DNA from: Natrarchaeobius chitinivorans
GTDB lineage: Archaea > Halobacteriota > Halobacteria > Halobacteriales > Natrialbaceae
Direction of reading: 5' to 3'
Assembly (NCBI RefSeq): GCF_003841505.1
Contig: NZ_REGA01000020.1
Coordinates: forward strand, 33,780 to 97,779
Length of the DNA stretch: 64,000 bases
Shown here: positions 7,927 through 15,766 of the stretch, in pieces
Layout: the number at the start of each line of letters is the position of its first letter
Numbering within the stretch: position 1 is the stretch's first letter
Position numbers and translations under genes: made by a program
The notes under the pieces: model-generated
Database searches by the model: none
What the model was told of the DNA's origin: nothing
What the model saw: only the letters and a program-made list of their open reading frames with translations

Positions 7927-8811
7927 ATGTCCCGACTCACTCACCTGACCGAACTCCGTCGCGCGCTCCCGCTCGTAGCGGCCGCGCTGTTGCTCGTCGC
8001 GATCGCACTCCCCATGTGGCGGATCACGCTCGAGGCACCCCAGTATCCGGACGGGATGTTCGTCGAACTCTACGCCTACCCCAGACTCGAAGGCGACGTC
8101 AGCGAAACGCAGGGGCTCAACCAGTACGTCGGCTTCTACTATCCGGATCCGGTGTACCTCGATCCCAACTACGACGTCCACCCGAGGGCGATCGAGGTGC
8201 CGGAGTGGTCCGTCGGCCCGCTCGCGTTCGTGGCCGTGGCTGCGGCTGGCGTCTTCGTCGCGTTCGCACCGACGGTCCGGAAGCTCAAACTCGGGCTCAC
8301 GTGCCAGCTCGTCGGGACGATCACCGTCTTCGCCGGAATGTTCGCGCTCATCCAGTACCGGCTCCACCAGGCCGGCCACGCGCTCGATCCCGACGCGCCG
8401 ATGCGCGGCATCGACCCGTTCACCCCGCCGTTGCTCGGCACCTACGAGATCGCGAACATCAGCGGCGTCGCCTGGTTCGGCCCCGGCGGCTACCTCACCG
8501 CACTCGCGCTCGTCCTCGTCGTCACCGCGTTCCTCCTGCGAAACTCGGATGCGACGGTCGACGAGATCCCTGCACTGGTGGCGGATGTCTCGGCCCTCGT
8601 CGGGGCCGGGCGTCGCTCGTCGGCGGACGACTCGAGCGACCGACCGACGGACGAAACGGTATCGGAGTCGCCACCGACGGCCGAGGCCGACGCGACGGCG
8701 ATGCAGACGGAAAACGACGCGACGGCAATGCAGACGGAAAACGACGCGACGTCATCGCAGACGGAGACCGACGCGGGAGTCGTCCCCGCGGACGGGGGTG
8801 AGTCGCGATGA
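7927..8811 (+). CDS. NosB-like polytopic membrane protein of the nos cluster
   Basis: The product is 294 aa, starting 22 nt after nosZ and overlapping nosD by 4 nt. An N-terminal membrane segment (residues ~14-30) is followed by the conserved-looking motif PMWRITLEAPQYPDG. Further hydrophobic segments lie at ~95-115, ~122-140 and ~185-202. The position directly after nosZ and this motif match the membrane protein of clade II nos clusters, often called NosB, whose biochemical role is not settled. The C-terminal ~75 residues are hydrophilic and low-complexity, with an 8-residue repeat (DATAMQTEN, DATAMQTEN, DATSSQTET), and are probably an exposed tail. Confidence 0.8.
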   Translation: MSRLTHLTELRRALPLVAAALLLVAIALPMWRITLEAPQYPDGMFVELYAYPRLEGDVSETQGLNQYVGFYYPDPVYLDPNYDVHPRAIEVPEWSVGPLAFVAVAAAGVFVAFAPTVRKLKLGLTCQLVGTITVFAGMFALIQYRLHQAGHALDPDAPMRGIDPFTPPLLGTYEIANISGVAWFGPGGYLTALALVLVVTAFLLRNSDATVDEIPALVADVSALVGAGRRSSADDSSDRPTDETVSESPPTAEADATAMQTENDATAMQTENDATSSQTETDAGVVPADGGESR

Positions 8812-10202
8812 AATTCGACCGCGAATCGTGGTTCGTCGCGATCGCCGTCGCCGTGCTCGTCGTCTCGCTCGCCGCCGCGGCAGTCGCGGCGACGGACGGA
8901 AGCGGGAGCGACGGCCACGAGGCGACCGTCGAGGGCTGGACGCCGGACGTCGGCGACGTCGACGACGCGGAGCCGCCGACCGAACCCGGCGTCGCGACCG
9001 TCGGCGATCGTGAGTACGACTCCCTGCAGGCGGCGATCGACGCCGCGAAGTCGGGCGAGACGATCGCCCTCGAGGGTCAGTTCGACGAACGAGTGACCGT
9101 CGAGACGGCGGACCTGACTCTCGAGGCGACCGGTGAGGGGGCGTCGATCGACGGCGGCGGCGAGGACACCGTCGTTCACATCGCCGCCGAGAACGTCACC
9201 CTGGACGGCGTCTGGGTGCGGGAGTCGGGCCACGAGCGCTCGAACGAGGACGCCGCCGTCCACGTCAACGGCTCGGGGTCGACGCTGTCGGACGTCCGCA
9301 TCACTGAGACGACCTACGGCGTCTGGATCGGCGAAGCCGAGGACGTGACCGTCGCCGACGCGACGATCGTCGGCCGCGAGGACGTTCCCGAGACCGAACG
9401 GGGCAACGGCATCCACCTCGACCGAGCGGACGGCGCTGAACTTCACGATAACCGGATCACGACCGTCCGGGACGGGATTTACTTCTCGTGGTCAGAGGAG
9501 GTCGTCGCGTCGGGCAACGCCATGTGGGACCTCCGCTACGGCGTTCACTACATGTACTCCGACGACAACCGCCTCGAGGACAACGTGGCGTTCGACAACG
9601 ACGTCGGCTACGCGTTGATGGTCTCACAGAACCTGACCATCGTGAACAACACGGCCGTGAACAACGACGGACCCAGCGGACAGGGGATCCTCGTCAAGGG
9701 AGTCGATTACAGCGAGATCCGTGGCAACGCCGTCGTCGCCAACGGGAACGGCTTCTACGTCTACAACGCCCACGGCAACGACATCGTCGACAATCTCGTC
9801 CTCGAGAACGAGGTCGGAGTCCAGTTCACGGCGGGGAGTTCCGACGAGCGCGTCGTCGGCAACAGCTTCATCGCGAACGGACAGTCGGCGTACGCGCCGA
9901 CGAACGCACAGATCCACTGGAACGACACGGACCGGGGCAACTACTGGTCCGACGCCCGTCCGCTCGACCTCGACGGCGACGGGACGAGCGAGACGCGCCA
10001 CCAGCCCGCGGGTACCGTCGAACGGCTGGTCCACGAACAGCCCCAGGCGGCCGTCTTCGCCGAGAGCGCCGCGTTCGACGCCGTTCGGATGGCCGAGAGT
10101 TCGTTCCCGGTGCTCGAATCGCCCGGCGTGGTCGACCACCGACCGCTCGCCGAGTCGCCCCACGACGAATGGAGGGAGTACTATGCAAATCACGATTACT
10201 GA
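8808..10202 (+). CDS. nosD: NosD, copper-site maturation protein with parallel beta-helix repeats
   Basis: The product is 464 aa. An N-terminal hydrophobic segment (residues ~8-28) exports or anchors it. Residues ~65-375 form a right-handed beta-helix of repeated turns rich in Asn, Gly and Asp (YNAHGNDIVDN, NNTAVNNDGPSG, GNAVVANGNG), the NosD/CASH carbohydrate-binding-type fold. The C-terminal RMAESSFPVLESPGVVDHRPL segment is characteristic of NosD. In known systems it works with the NosFY ABC transporter to mature the CuZ centre of NosZ. Its stop lies 20 nt inside nosF, so the two are translationally linked. Confidence 0.93.
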   Translation: MKFDRESWFVAIAVAVLVVSLAAAAVAATDGSGSDGHEATVEGWTPDVGDVDDAEPPTEPGVATVGDREYDSLQAAIDAAKSGETIALEGQFDERVTVETADLTLEATGEGASIDGGGEDTVVHIAAENVTLDGVWVRESGHERSNEDAAVHVNGSGSTLSDVRITETTYGVWIGEAEDVTVADATIVGREDVPETERGNGIHLDRADGAELHDNRITTVRDGIYFSWSEEVVASGNAMWDLRYGVHYMYSDDNRLEDNVAFDNDVGYALMVSQNLTIVNNTAVNNDGPSGQGILVKGVDYSEIRGNAVVANGNGFYVYNAHGNDIVDNLVLENEVGVQFTAGSSDERVVGNSFIANGQSAYAPTNAQIHWNDTDRGNYWSDARPLDLDGDGTSETRHQPAGTVERLVHEQPQAAVFAESAAFDAVRMAESSFPVLESPGVVDHRPLAESPHDEWREYYANHDY

Positions 10203-11166
10203 CGTTCACAAACGTTACGGCGACGTCGTCGCCCTCGGCGGGCCATCCTTCGAGATCCCGTCGGGGTCGACCTACGGCGTCCTCGGGACGAACGGCGCGG
10301 GAAAGACCACCCTCTTCGAGCTACTGGTCGGCCACGACCGGCCCGACGAGGGGCGAATCGACGTCGGCGGCATCGACGTCGCCGAGGCTGGCCACCGGGT
10401 CCGCGAGCGCGTCGCCTTCCTGCCCGAACACGCCGGCTTCCCGCCGGCGATGACCGGACGGGAAGTGCTCGACGTCCACGCGCGCATTCGCGGGCTGTCG
10501 GCTCGAGACGAGCGCATCGACGAGGCCCTCGAGACGGTCGGGCTGAGCGAGGCGGCGGACCGAGCCGTGTCGGGCTACTCGAACGGGATGGGCCGACGCC
10601 TCGGACTCGCGTCGACGCTGCTGTCCGAGCCCCCCGTGCTCGTCCTCGACGAGCCGACGGCGGGACTCGATCCTCGCGGCGTGGCGACGTTCCACGAGGT
10701 CATCGAGCGGATCGACCGCGAGACCGACGCGACCGTCGTCCTCTCCTCGCACGTTCTCGAGGAGGTCGAACGGCTCTGCGACGAGGTCGCCATCCTCGAG
10801 GACGGCCGGTTGCGCGCGGCCGGTCCGGTCGACGAACTCCGGGCCGCCGCCGGCGACGGCGTGACGGTCGAGATTCGACCGGCCGGGGCCGACGACGGCG
10901 CGAAGCGAACGCGCGAGCGTCTCCTCGAGTCCGTCCAGGCGCTGGGCGAGGTGACCGAAACGGACGAGACGATCGCGGTCGTCTGCGACCGCGAGGACGC
11001 CCTCTCGCTCTGTTCGACCCTCGACTCGGCGCTGATCGATCGCTTCGAGGTTCGGGAGCCGGGACTCGAGGCGGCGTTTCACGACGCGCTCGCCACGGCC
11101 GGGAGAACTCGCGAGGACGACGGCGGCGGGGACGCTGCCGAACCCCGAACGGAGGTGCGTGCGTGA
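10183..11166 (+). CDS. nosF: NosF, ABC transporter ATPase
   Basis: The product is 327 aa. Shine-Dalgarno GGAGGG sits 7-8 nt before the ATG at 10183, which overlaps the end of nosD. It has Walker A GTNGAGKTT, a signature-like segment SGYSNGMGRRL, Walker B VLVLDEPTAGLDP and the switch His in LSSHVLEE. A C-terminal regulatory region of ~100 residues follows. It powers the NosY membrane partner encoded next. Together with NosD they form the assembly machinery for the NosZ copper centre. Confidence 0.95.
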   Translation: MQITITDVHKRYGDVVALGGPSFEIPSGSTYGVLGTNGAGKTTLFELLVGHDRPDEGRIDVGGIDVAEAGHRVRERVAFLPEHAGFPPAMTGREVLDVHARIRGLSARDERIDEALETVGLSEAADRAVSGYSNGMGRRLGLASTLLSEPPVLVLDEPTAGLDPRGVATFHEVIERIDRETDATVVLSSHVLEEVERLCDEVAILEDGRLRAAGPVDELRAAAGDGVTVEIRPAGADDGAKRTRERLLESVQALGEVTETDETIAVVCDREDALSLCSTLDSALIDRFEVREPGLEAAFHDALATAGRTREDDGGGDAAEPRTEVRA

Positions 11167-12200
11167 TGACCGACGACCGACGGCTCGAGGGAGACACCCA
11201 ACGGCTCGGGGGAGACGCCCGGCCGGGCGGCAACGACGGCCGAGGAGGTGGCGACGACCGCCGAACGCTCGAGGGCGGCGACGTGGTACAGACAGACGGT
11301 GACGTGGTACAGCCAGACGGTGACGTGGTACAGCCAGACGGCGGCTACGCGACGCTCACGGACGCCGACGTGGGACGTGCTGGCGACTCCGGCACCTGGT
11401 ACCGACAACTGCTGGTCGTCGCCGAGACCGAGTACCGCCTCGCGATCCGGAGCCGCTGGGCCATCGCGATGACGGGAATCTTCGCCGCATTCGCGCTCGG
11501 GTTGACGACGTTCAGCGGCTCGAGCGTGAGCCCGGAGGGGTTCGAACGGACCGTCGCGAGCCTGGCCGTTCTGGCGGTCTATCTCGTTCCGCTCGTGGCG
11601 CTCGCGTTCAGCTACGACGCCATCGTCGGTCGCGAGGAGAGCGGCTGGTTGCACACCCTGTTCGCATTACCGGTCGAGCGCGCCTGGCTCGTCGTCGGCT
11701 CGGCGCTCGGACGGGCGGTCGTCCTCGCGAGCGCGACGATCCTCGGATTCGGTATCGCCGGCGGGTTCCTGCTCCGGGAGTTCGGCCTCGCCGGCTTCGA
11801 CGCCTACGTCGGATTCCTGCTCGCGACCGCGGGACTGGGACTCGCGTTCCTGGCGATCGGGGTACTGGTGTCGTCGCTCGCACGCGAGAAGACCCACGCC
11901 CTCGGCATCTCGCTTCTGGTCTGGGCCTGGTTCGTCCTCGTCCACGACCTGCTCGGGCTGGGACTGATCGCCGCGTTCGACCTCTCCGACGCCGCGGTCT
12001 CGGCGATGTTGCTGGCGAACCCGACCGGGATCTTCCGGGCGCTGGTGCTCGGCTCGCTCGGCGCGGCCGGCGACGCCGGCTTCGCGACGGTCCTCGCCGA
12101 CTCCGGGCTCTCGAGTGGCCTCCTCGTCGCCGCGTTGCTCGCCTGGATCGTCCTGCCGACGACGCTCGCAGCGCTCGCGATCCGGAGGCGACGACTATGA
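11163..12200 (+). CDS. nosY: NosY, ABC transporter permease
   Basis: The start is GTG at 11163 (overlapping the nosF stop) or ATG at 11166; GGAGGTG at 11151-11157 serves either. The protein is 344-345 aa with about six membrane segments from residue ~98 onward (AIAMTGIFAAFALGL, VASLAVLAVYLVPLVAL and others), the usual NosY layout. The first ~75 residues are unusual: a hydrophilic Gly/Asp-rich extension with a perfect heptad-type tandem repeat GDVVQTD-GDVVQPD-GDVVQPD encoded at about 11279-11340. This extension is absent from typical ABC-2 permeases and looks recently expanded. It pairs with NosF. Confidence 0.92.
   Translation: MMTDDRRLEGDTQRLGGDARPGGNDGRGGGDDRRTLEGGDVVQTDGDVVQPDGDVVQPDGGYATLTDADVGRAGDSGTWYRQLLVVAETEYRLAIRSRWAIAMTGIFAAFALGLTTFSGSSVSPEGFERTVASLAVLAVYLVPLVALAFSYDAIVGREESGWLHTLFALPVERAWLVVGSALGRAVVLASATILGFGIAGGFLLREFGLAGFDAYVGFLLATAGLGLAFLAIGVLVSSLAREKTHALGISLLVWAWFVLVHDLLGLGLIAAFDLSDAAVSAMLLANPTGIFRALVLGSLGAAGDAGFATVLADSGLSSGLLVAALLAWIVLPTTLAALAIRRRRL
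11278..11340 (+). repeat. Three tandem 21-bp units inside nosY
   Basis: A 21-bp unit (GACGTGGTACAGCCAGACGGT, first copy with ACAGAC) is repeated three times, encoding GDVVQ(T/P)D. The third copy diverges at its last codons. It lies in the extra N-terminal region of NosY. Confidence 0.85.
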
Positions 12201-12841
12201 GCCGACCGACCGACGACGCGGACCGTCTTTGCTGCCGGCACGCTCGAGCACAGGGGGACGTACTCACTGACGCCGGCCACGGCGAGGACGTTCCGACCGG
12301 CCGCTCGAGGCGGAGCGTCCTCGTCGGCGTCGGCGCGCTCGCGGTTGGCGGACTGGCGGGCTGTCTCGGGGACGAGGGACCGGCCGAGACGGCTCCCGCG
12401 GAGCCCATCGCTCTGACCGACGGCGAAACGTGTGACGTCTGCGGGATGGTGATCGAGGACCACCACGGCCCCGCCGGCCAGCTGTTCTTCGAAGACGGCG
12501 AACCCGAAGATCGGGACGGGCCGGCGCGGTTCGACAGCCTCGTCGAACTTCGAAACTACCTCGAGGAGCGAACCCAGCGGGGGTGGGAACTGCGCGAGGC
12601 GTTCGTCACCGACTACTCGAGCGTCCAGTACGACCTCGTGGAGCGAAACGGGACGACGTACGTCTCGAGTCACGTCGACGCCGCGGCCTTCGCCGACGCG
12701 ACGACGCTCTCTTACGTCGTCGACAGTGCCGTCGAGGGTGCGATGGGTCCGGATTACGTCCCCTTCTCCGAGGCGGCGGACGCCGAGGAGTTCGTCGACG
12801 AGAACGGGGGCGAGATCCGACAGTGGGACGACCTCCCGTAA
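12197..12841 (+). CDS. nosL: NosL, copper-chaperone lipoprotein
   Basis: The product is 214 aa, overlapping nosY by 4 nt with GGAGG at 12184-12188. An N-terminal Tat-type signal (SRRSVLVGVGAL) is followed by the lipobox LAGC. The mature part begins with the NosL metal motif CDVCGMVIEDHHGPAGQ, in which Met and Cys bind Cu(I). NosL delivers copper to apo-NosZ outside the membrane. The ~40 residues before the signal include a Cys-Cys pair (RLCCRHARA) and are longer than usual, so an internal start is possible, though no better ATG is visible before the signal. Confidence 0.92.
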   Translation: MSRPTDDADRLCCRHARAQGDVLTDAGHGEDVPTGRSRRSVLVGVGALAVGGLAGCLGDEGPAETAPAEPIALTDGETCDVCGMVIEDHHGPAGQLFFEDGEPEDRDGPARFDSLVELRNYLEERTQRGWELREAFVTDYSSVQYDLVERNGTTYVSSHVDAAAFADATTLSYVVDSAVEGAMGPDYVPFSEAADAEEFVDENGGEIRQWDDLP

Positions 12842-12988
12842 TCAGTTCGGACTCGAGGCTCCGTCGGCGGAGTCGCCGTCGCGACGGTGGTCGAACCAGA
12901 ACCGTGCGTAGAGAGCCATTCCGCCGAGGGCAACGAGGACGAAGTAGAGGTAGATCGCCGTTTCGACATGGACGGGGATCGCTTCCAT
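12842..12988 (-). CDS. Small single-span membrane protein, 48 aa
   Basis: This short ORF runs from ATG at 12988 to TGA at 12842, directly abutting the nosL stop tail to tail. It encodes MEAIPVHVETAIYLYFVLVA, then a hydrophobic stretch to ~residue 30, then WFDHRRDGDSADG and a polar tail. The single hydrophobic helix with an aromatic edge and basic cytoplasmic side resembles small accessory subunits of respiratory complexes, but no family is recognised. Clean codon usage and positioning between nos genes and other small ORFs support it being real. Confidence 0.55.
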   Translation of the reverse strand: MEAIPVHVETAIYLYFVLVALGGMALYARFWFDHRRDGDSADGASSPN

Positions 12989-13141
12989 ACCCGGTCGTTG
13001 GACTCACGGATCATACGACTCCGGCTGAACGGGTTCACGTTCTAATACGGTCTGTCGTAAAAATGCCCGCTCGAAACCGTCATCCCGCCTCGAGTGGGCG
13101 GGCCGGTCTCCTCGAGGGCCGGACCGATCGCACGGGCCGGT

Positions 13142-13303
13142 TCAGTTTCGAGAGACCATCCAGTACCGGAGTCCGAGATAGACCATGACGAGCGCGAACG
13201 TCACCGCGTACAGGGTCGCCCCGGTCGACGCCGCAGCGACCAGCGCGGCCCCGTTGAGCGCGATGCCGAAGACGTACATCGTGCTGAGGCGTCGGCGGTT
13301 CAT
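13142..13303 (-). CDS. Small two-helix membrane protein, 53 aa
   Basis: I chose the ATG at 13303; the upstream frame is arginine-rich shadow sequence. The protein reads MNRRRLSTMYVFGIALNGAA and continues with two hydrophobic helices (residues ~8-25 and ~28-45) ending YLGLRYWMVSRN. Its ATG overlaps by 4 nt the stop of the 49-codon ORF upstream, so they are probably co-translated. The function is unknown. The location just beyond nosL suggests, but does not prove, a respiratory accessory role. Confidence 0.6.
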   Translation of the reverse strand: MNRRRLSTMYVFGIALNGAALVAAASTGATLYAVTFALVMVYLGLRYWMVSRN

Positions 13304-13449
13304 CCGCTCGCTCCCTCGCTCGAGACGTCGTCGCCGATATGCACACTGTCGCCGATTTCGTCCCGCACGTCCCTGATTTCGTCCTGCACGTCGCCCATTT
13401 CGCCCTGCTCGAGTGTCCCGCTTGCGGCCCCGGTAGCGAACGCGTCCAT
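13300..13449 (-). CDS. Small acidic coiled-coil protein, 49 aa
   Basis: The frame runs from ATG at 13449 to a TGA sharing ATGA with the next small gene. It encodes MDAFATGAASGTLEQGEMGD followed by the heptad-like VQDEIRDVRDEIGDSV. The short acidic protein with an amphipathic helix pairs with a 53-aa membrane protein, which suggests a soluble/membrane partner set. No known family was recognised. Confidence rests on the overlap and on the low-arginine, acidic translation typical of true haloarchaeal genes. Confidence 0.5.
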   Translation of the reverse strand: MDAFATGAASGTLEQGEMGDVQDEIRDVRDEIGDSVHIGDDVSSEGASG

Positions 13450-13611
13450 ACCGTTGGTTCGAAGGAGCGAATAAAAACCCTCGCACCCCGGCTCGTCGGC
13501 GCGTTCTGTTCGACGGTATCGGTCGAGACTCGAGGGGCCATCGGCAGGCTCGAATACGCGACGGGAACGCCGCCCGTCGTGTCGGGGGGATTACCCGTCG
13601 CCGTCGGGGGA

Positions 13612-13809
13612 CTACTCGTCGGCGTCGGACGCCAGAACGTCCCCGGGCACCCGACAGCCACAGGGTGTCGCGACGTGGGTCGTGGGTCCGACGCTCGAGA
13701 CGATCGCGATCGGCGTCTCACAGCGCGGACACCGGGTCACGGAGTCGTCGGGTTCGTCCTCCGGTTCGATGGAGCCGAACGGGTCGTCCGCCCAGAAACA
13801 GCCGGTCAT
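13612..13809 (-). CDS. Small zinc-ribbon protein, 65 aa
   Basis: The product reads MTGCFWADDPFGSIEPEDEP and continues with CPRCETPIAIVSS and a distal CGC motif (ATPCGCRVPGD). These CPxC and CxC-type knuckles can bind one zinc ion. Such one-domain zinc-finger microproteins are widespread in haloarchaea and mostly uncharacterised. It stands alone, convergent with nothing nearby, and a family C MITE begins 34 nt upstream of its start codon. Confidence 0.75.
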   Translation of the reverse strand: MTGCFWADDPFGSIEPEDEPDDSVTRCPRCETPIAIVSSVGPTTHVATPCGCRVPGDVLASDADE

Positions 13810-13842
13810 CGTTCCCTCCGGATCGGGGCGTGCAGGTGGGCT

Positions 13843-13927
13843 CTATAGTAGCCACTGAAAGCCATTGCACACCCGATCGCCAGACGATCGGCGATCGGTG
13901 TGTAAATCGTTTCAGTTGTTACTATAG
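13843..13927. mobile_element. 85-bp MITE (family C), compact palindromic copy
   Basis: The left end CTATAGTAGCCACTGAAAG and the right end, whose complement reads CTATAGTAACAACTGAAACG, form imperfect inverted repeats of about 38 bp. They meet at a central CGATCGCC/GGCGATCG palindrome. Longer relatives with the same ends lie near 44806-44950 and 47738-47891. There is no coding capacity. Confidence 0.75.
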
Positions 13928-14039
13928 CCGGCTCGTACCGGACGGGGTCTCGAGGTCGATCGGGCCGCGGGCTGGCGTCTCCGTCGGTCGCCGACCGCGG
14001 CGGTACTGTTCGATAGCGGTACTGTCGCCGTGCGAGACG

Positions 14040-14046
14040 TTTATAT
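14040..14046 (+). promoter_or_regulatory. TATA box of a candidate structured RNA
   Basis: TTTATAT, preceded by the G/C-rich CGAGACG, lies about 25 nt before the first of four consecutive hairpins and no start codon of a plausible protein follows. That spacing is the normal archaeal TATA-to-start distance. Confidence 0.4.
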
Positions 14047-14065
14047 CTCGTAAGCAGGAATGCAA

Positions 14066-14165
14066 ACATGGCTTGCAAACGGCACGAGTTTGGAAGCCAG
14101 ACTCGGGTGTTCTAGCACCCGGGGCATTTCCGCGCATGCCCCCGCGGCTCGGTGGAGCCGACTTC
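14066..14165 (+). ncRNA. Candidate non-coding RNA with four consecutive hairpins
   Basis: Four stem-loops follow each other with almost no linker. First, GGCTT-CAAAC pairs with GTTTG-AAGCC (14070-14098). Second, CGGGTG pairs with CACCCG (14104-14121). Third, GGGGCAT pairs with ATGCCCC (14121-14142). Fourth, CGGCTC pairs with GAGCCG (14145-14160). An alternative pairing of GAGT with ACTC would compete with the first stem. A TATA-like box lies 25 nt upstream. No protein frame is credible. The complementary strand could fold equally well and has AT-rich sequence near 14180-14205, so the transcribed strand is uncertain. An end of an IS200/IS605-type element is an alternative. Confidence 0.45.
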
Positions 14166-14305
14166 CATCACAGGATTCTACATATAGTGACTTATAATTA
14201 CTGATTAGTGGGGGAAAGATACCCAGTCGTTTCATCTCCTCCGACACGAGCGAACCCGAAACGGGTGGTGCGATCTCCCCTCGAGGCGACCGACCATCGT
14301 CCGTA

Positions 14306-14521
14306 TCAGGCGTGCGTTCGCTGGTAGTGCATGATCCACAGCGACATCGGCATGCTCGCTGCGATCAGTCCGTACACGCCACCCATCAACGGGGTGACGT
14401 CGAACGACGGGGCCAGCAGGTAGCCCGCGGCGAACCCGATCGGATCCAGCACGAGCGCGAGGATCAGTATCTGCCGTTCGAACGGTTTCGACTCGAGCCA
14501 CCGAAATGCCGGCCGGTACAT
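14306..14521 (-). CDS. Small membrane protein, 71 aa
   Basis: The product is a 71-aa protein with a basic N-terminus (MYRPAFRWLESKPFERQ) and two hydrophobic helices (ILILALVLDPIGFAAGYLL and LMGGVYGLIAASMPMSLWI), ending with a short polar tail. The layout is a two-span hairpin with both ends inside. No family or function was recognised. The codon usage and composition are like those of neighbouring real genes. Confidence 0.6.
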   Translation of the reverse strand: MYRPAFRWLESKPFERQILILALVLDPIGFAAGYLLAPSFDVTPLMGGVYGLIAASMPMSLWIMHYQRTHA

Positions 14522-14788
14522 ATCGGTAGTTTGCTATCCGACACGATATGTATTATGGTCTCTCTGCCGGAGATAAATAGTCCCGAACGGGGTGCCTACT
14601 GGTCGTGGCGCGTAGCGTTCGGTGAGGAAACTCGGTTCCGGTGGACTGGGTTTCGGGAGTAGACATGTGCCATCGCTGCGAATGCGCGAATGCGACTCCC
14701 GTACCAGATCGTGTTTTCTATGCGACAGGATACGATTACCGATCGCTACGGATCGTATTACTTTACTAACACTCGGCGATCGAATCGT

Positions 14789-15538
14789 ATGGAATCGGAC
14801 TCCACAAACAGGTCCGCAGATGAACCGTCAGCCAACGACTCCCCCACGCAGGGCGGAGCAATGCTCTCGCGTCGTGCGCTCGGACGAGGTGCAGTCGGCC
14901 TGGTCGGCGTCACCGGGGCGGGGCTGGGATACGTGTGGCTCGGGAGCGGTCCCGCGCTCGCCATCGACGATCCAAGCGACTGGATCGCGAACTCCGCCTC
15001 GATAACCACCCACGACGGGAGCGTCAGCGGAGTAACGTTCGGGGATCCGGACGGGATAACCGATAGCGAGGACCTCGAGGAAGGCGACGACCACCTGGCG
15101 GTCGAATGGTCGGGGTTCAACGCACAGAGCCGCCAGGCGACGTTCAACGTCCACCTTTCGGGTACCGACGGTGGCGACGGCGGCGACTGGGACGGCGGTG
15201 ACGTGACGACGGGCGAGGAGGAACTGGCAACGGGGTCGGAAACGCTCACTGGCACGAGCGGGGTCGACTCCTTCACGTGGAACGACGTGTTCGGCGAGTC
15301 ACAACCAGTAGACGTCTCCGATCACACCGAAATCGCCCTGAGCGACTTCGAAGCGGACGCGGACGGGTCCACGACGGAACGAGAACTCGAGGTCCGAATC
15401 GAAGTCGTCGTCCCGGACGAGGATAATTTGACGGCAGATAAAACGGCCACGGCGACCATTTCGATCACCAACGAGGCGGCGACTATCGAAGTCGGCGGCG
15501 AAGGGAGCTTCGAAATCACGTCCGACGAAGAGGTGTAG
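14789..15538 (+). CDS. Tat-exported protein of unknown function with Ig-like C-terminus
   Basis: The product is 249 aa from ATG 14789. A polar leader of ~30 residues precedes the twin-arginine motif LSRRALGRG, a hydrophobic core and a signal-peptidase-like ALA site (…GSGPALA, residue ~66), with no lipobox. The mature part is very acidic and glycine-rich (DGGDGGDWDGGD). It ends in alternating strands (ELEVRIEVVVPDEDNLT, TATATISITNEAATI) suggestive of a single beta-sandwich. It is probably secreted folded. It is isolated, with no obvious operon partner and no recognised family. Confidence 0.75.
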   Translation: MESDSTNRSADEPSANDSPTQGGAMLSRRALGRGAVGLVGVTGAGLGYVWLGSGPALAIDDPSDWIANSASITTHDGSVSGVTFGDPDGITDSEDLEEGDDHLAVEWSGFNAQSRQATFNVHLSGTDGGDGGDWDGGDVTTGEEELATGSETLTGTSGVDSFTWNDVFGESQPVDVSDHTEIALSDFEADADGSTTERELEVRIEVVVPDEDNLTADKTATATISITNEAATIEVGGEGSFEITSDEEV

Positions 15539-15766
15539 CACCGATCGATCCGATCTGCTGTCCTGCCGCCGGAAAACGGATATGGTTGGACGAAGACGTC
15601 CCTCTCCCAATACTTCGAAAATCAAAGTAATGGTGAGTGAGACGCGCCTGTATCGACCGAACCGTCACGGGAAGCTCGACTCGGTCCTCGAGCGGGTGGT
15701 GCGGTCGGGTCGGGAGAATCGGTTCGACACAGCTTTTTCGCGTCTCCGCGTTCGACCTGACGACGA

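Noticed and set aside
6159..7940. Long antisense frame across nosZ
   Set aside because: Translation is Val/Arg/Asp-repetitive without motifs; third-position GC bias creates such open frames on the opposite strand.
13021..13080. Further copy of the family A MITE (TACGGTCTGTCGTA)
   Set aside because: Only about ten bases match one terminus, with no second end or inner hairpin nearby; the same short string recurs near 44035, so it is not diagnostic.
14066..14165. tRNA gene
   Set aside because: Stem-loops do not form a cloverleaf: there is no anticodon arm with the expected geometry and no GTTCGANTC T-loop sequence.
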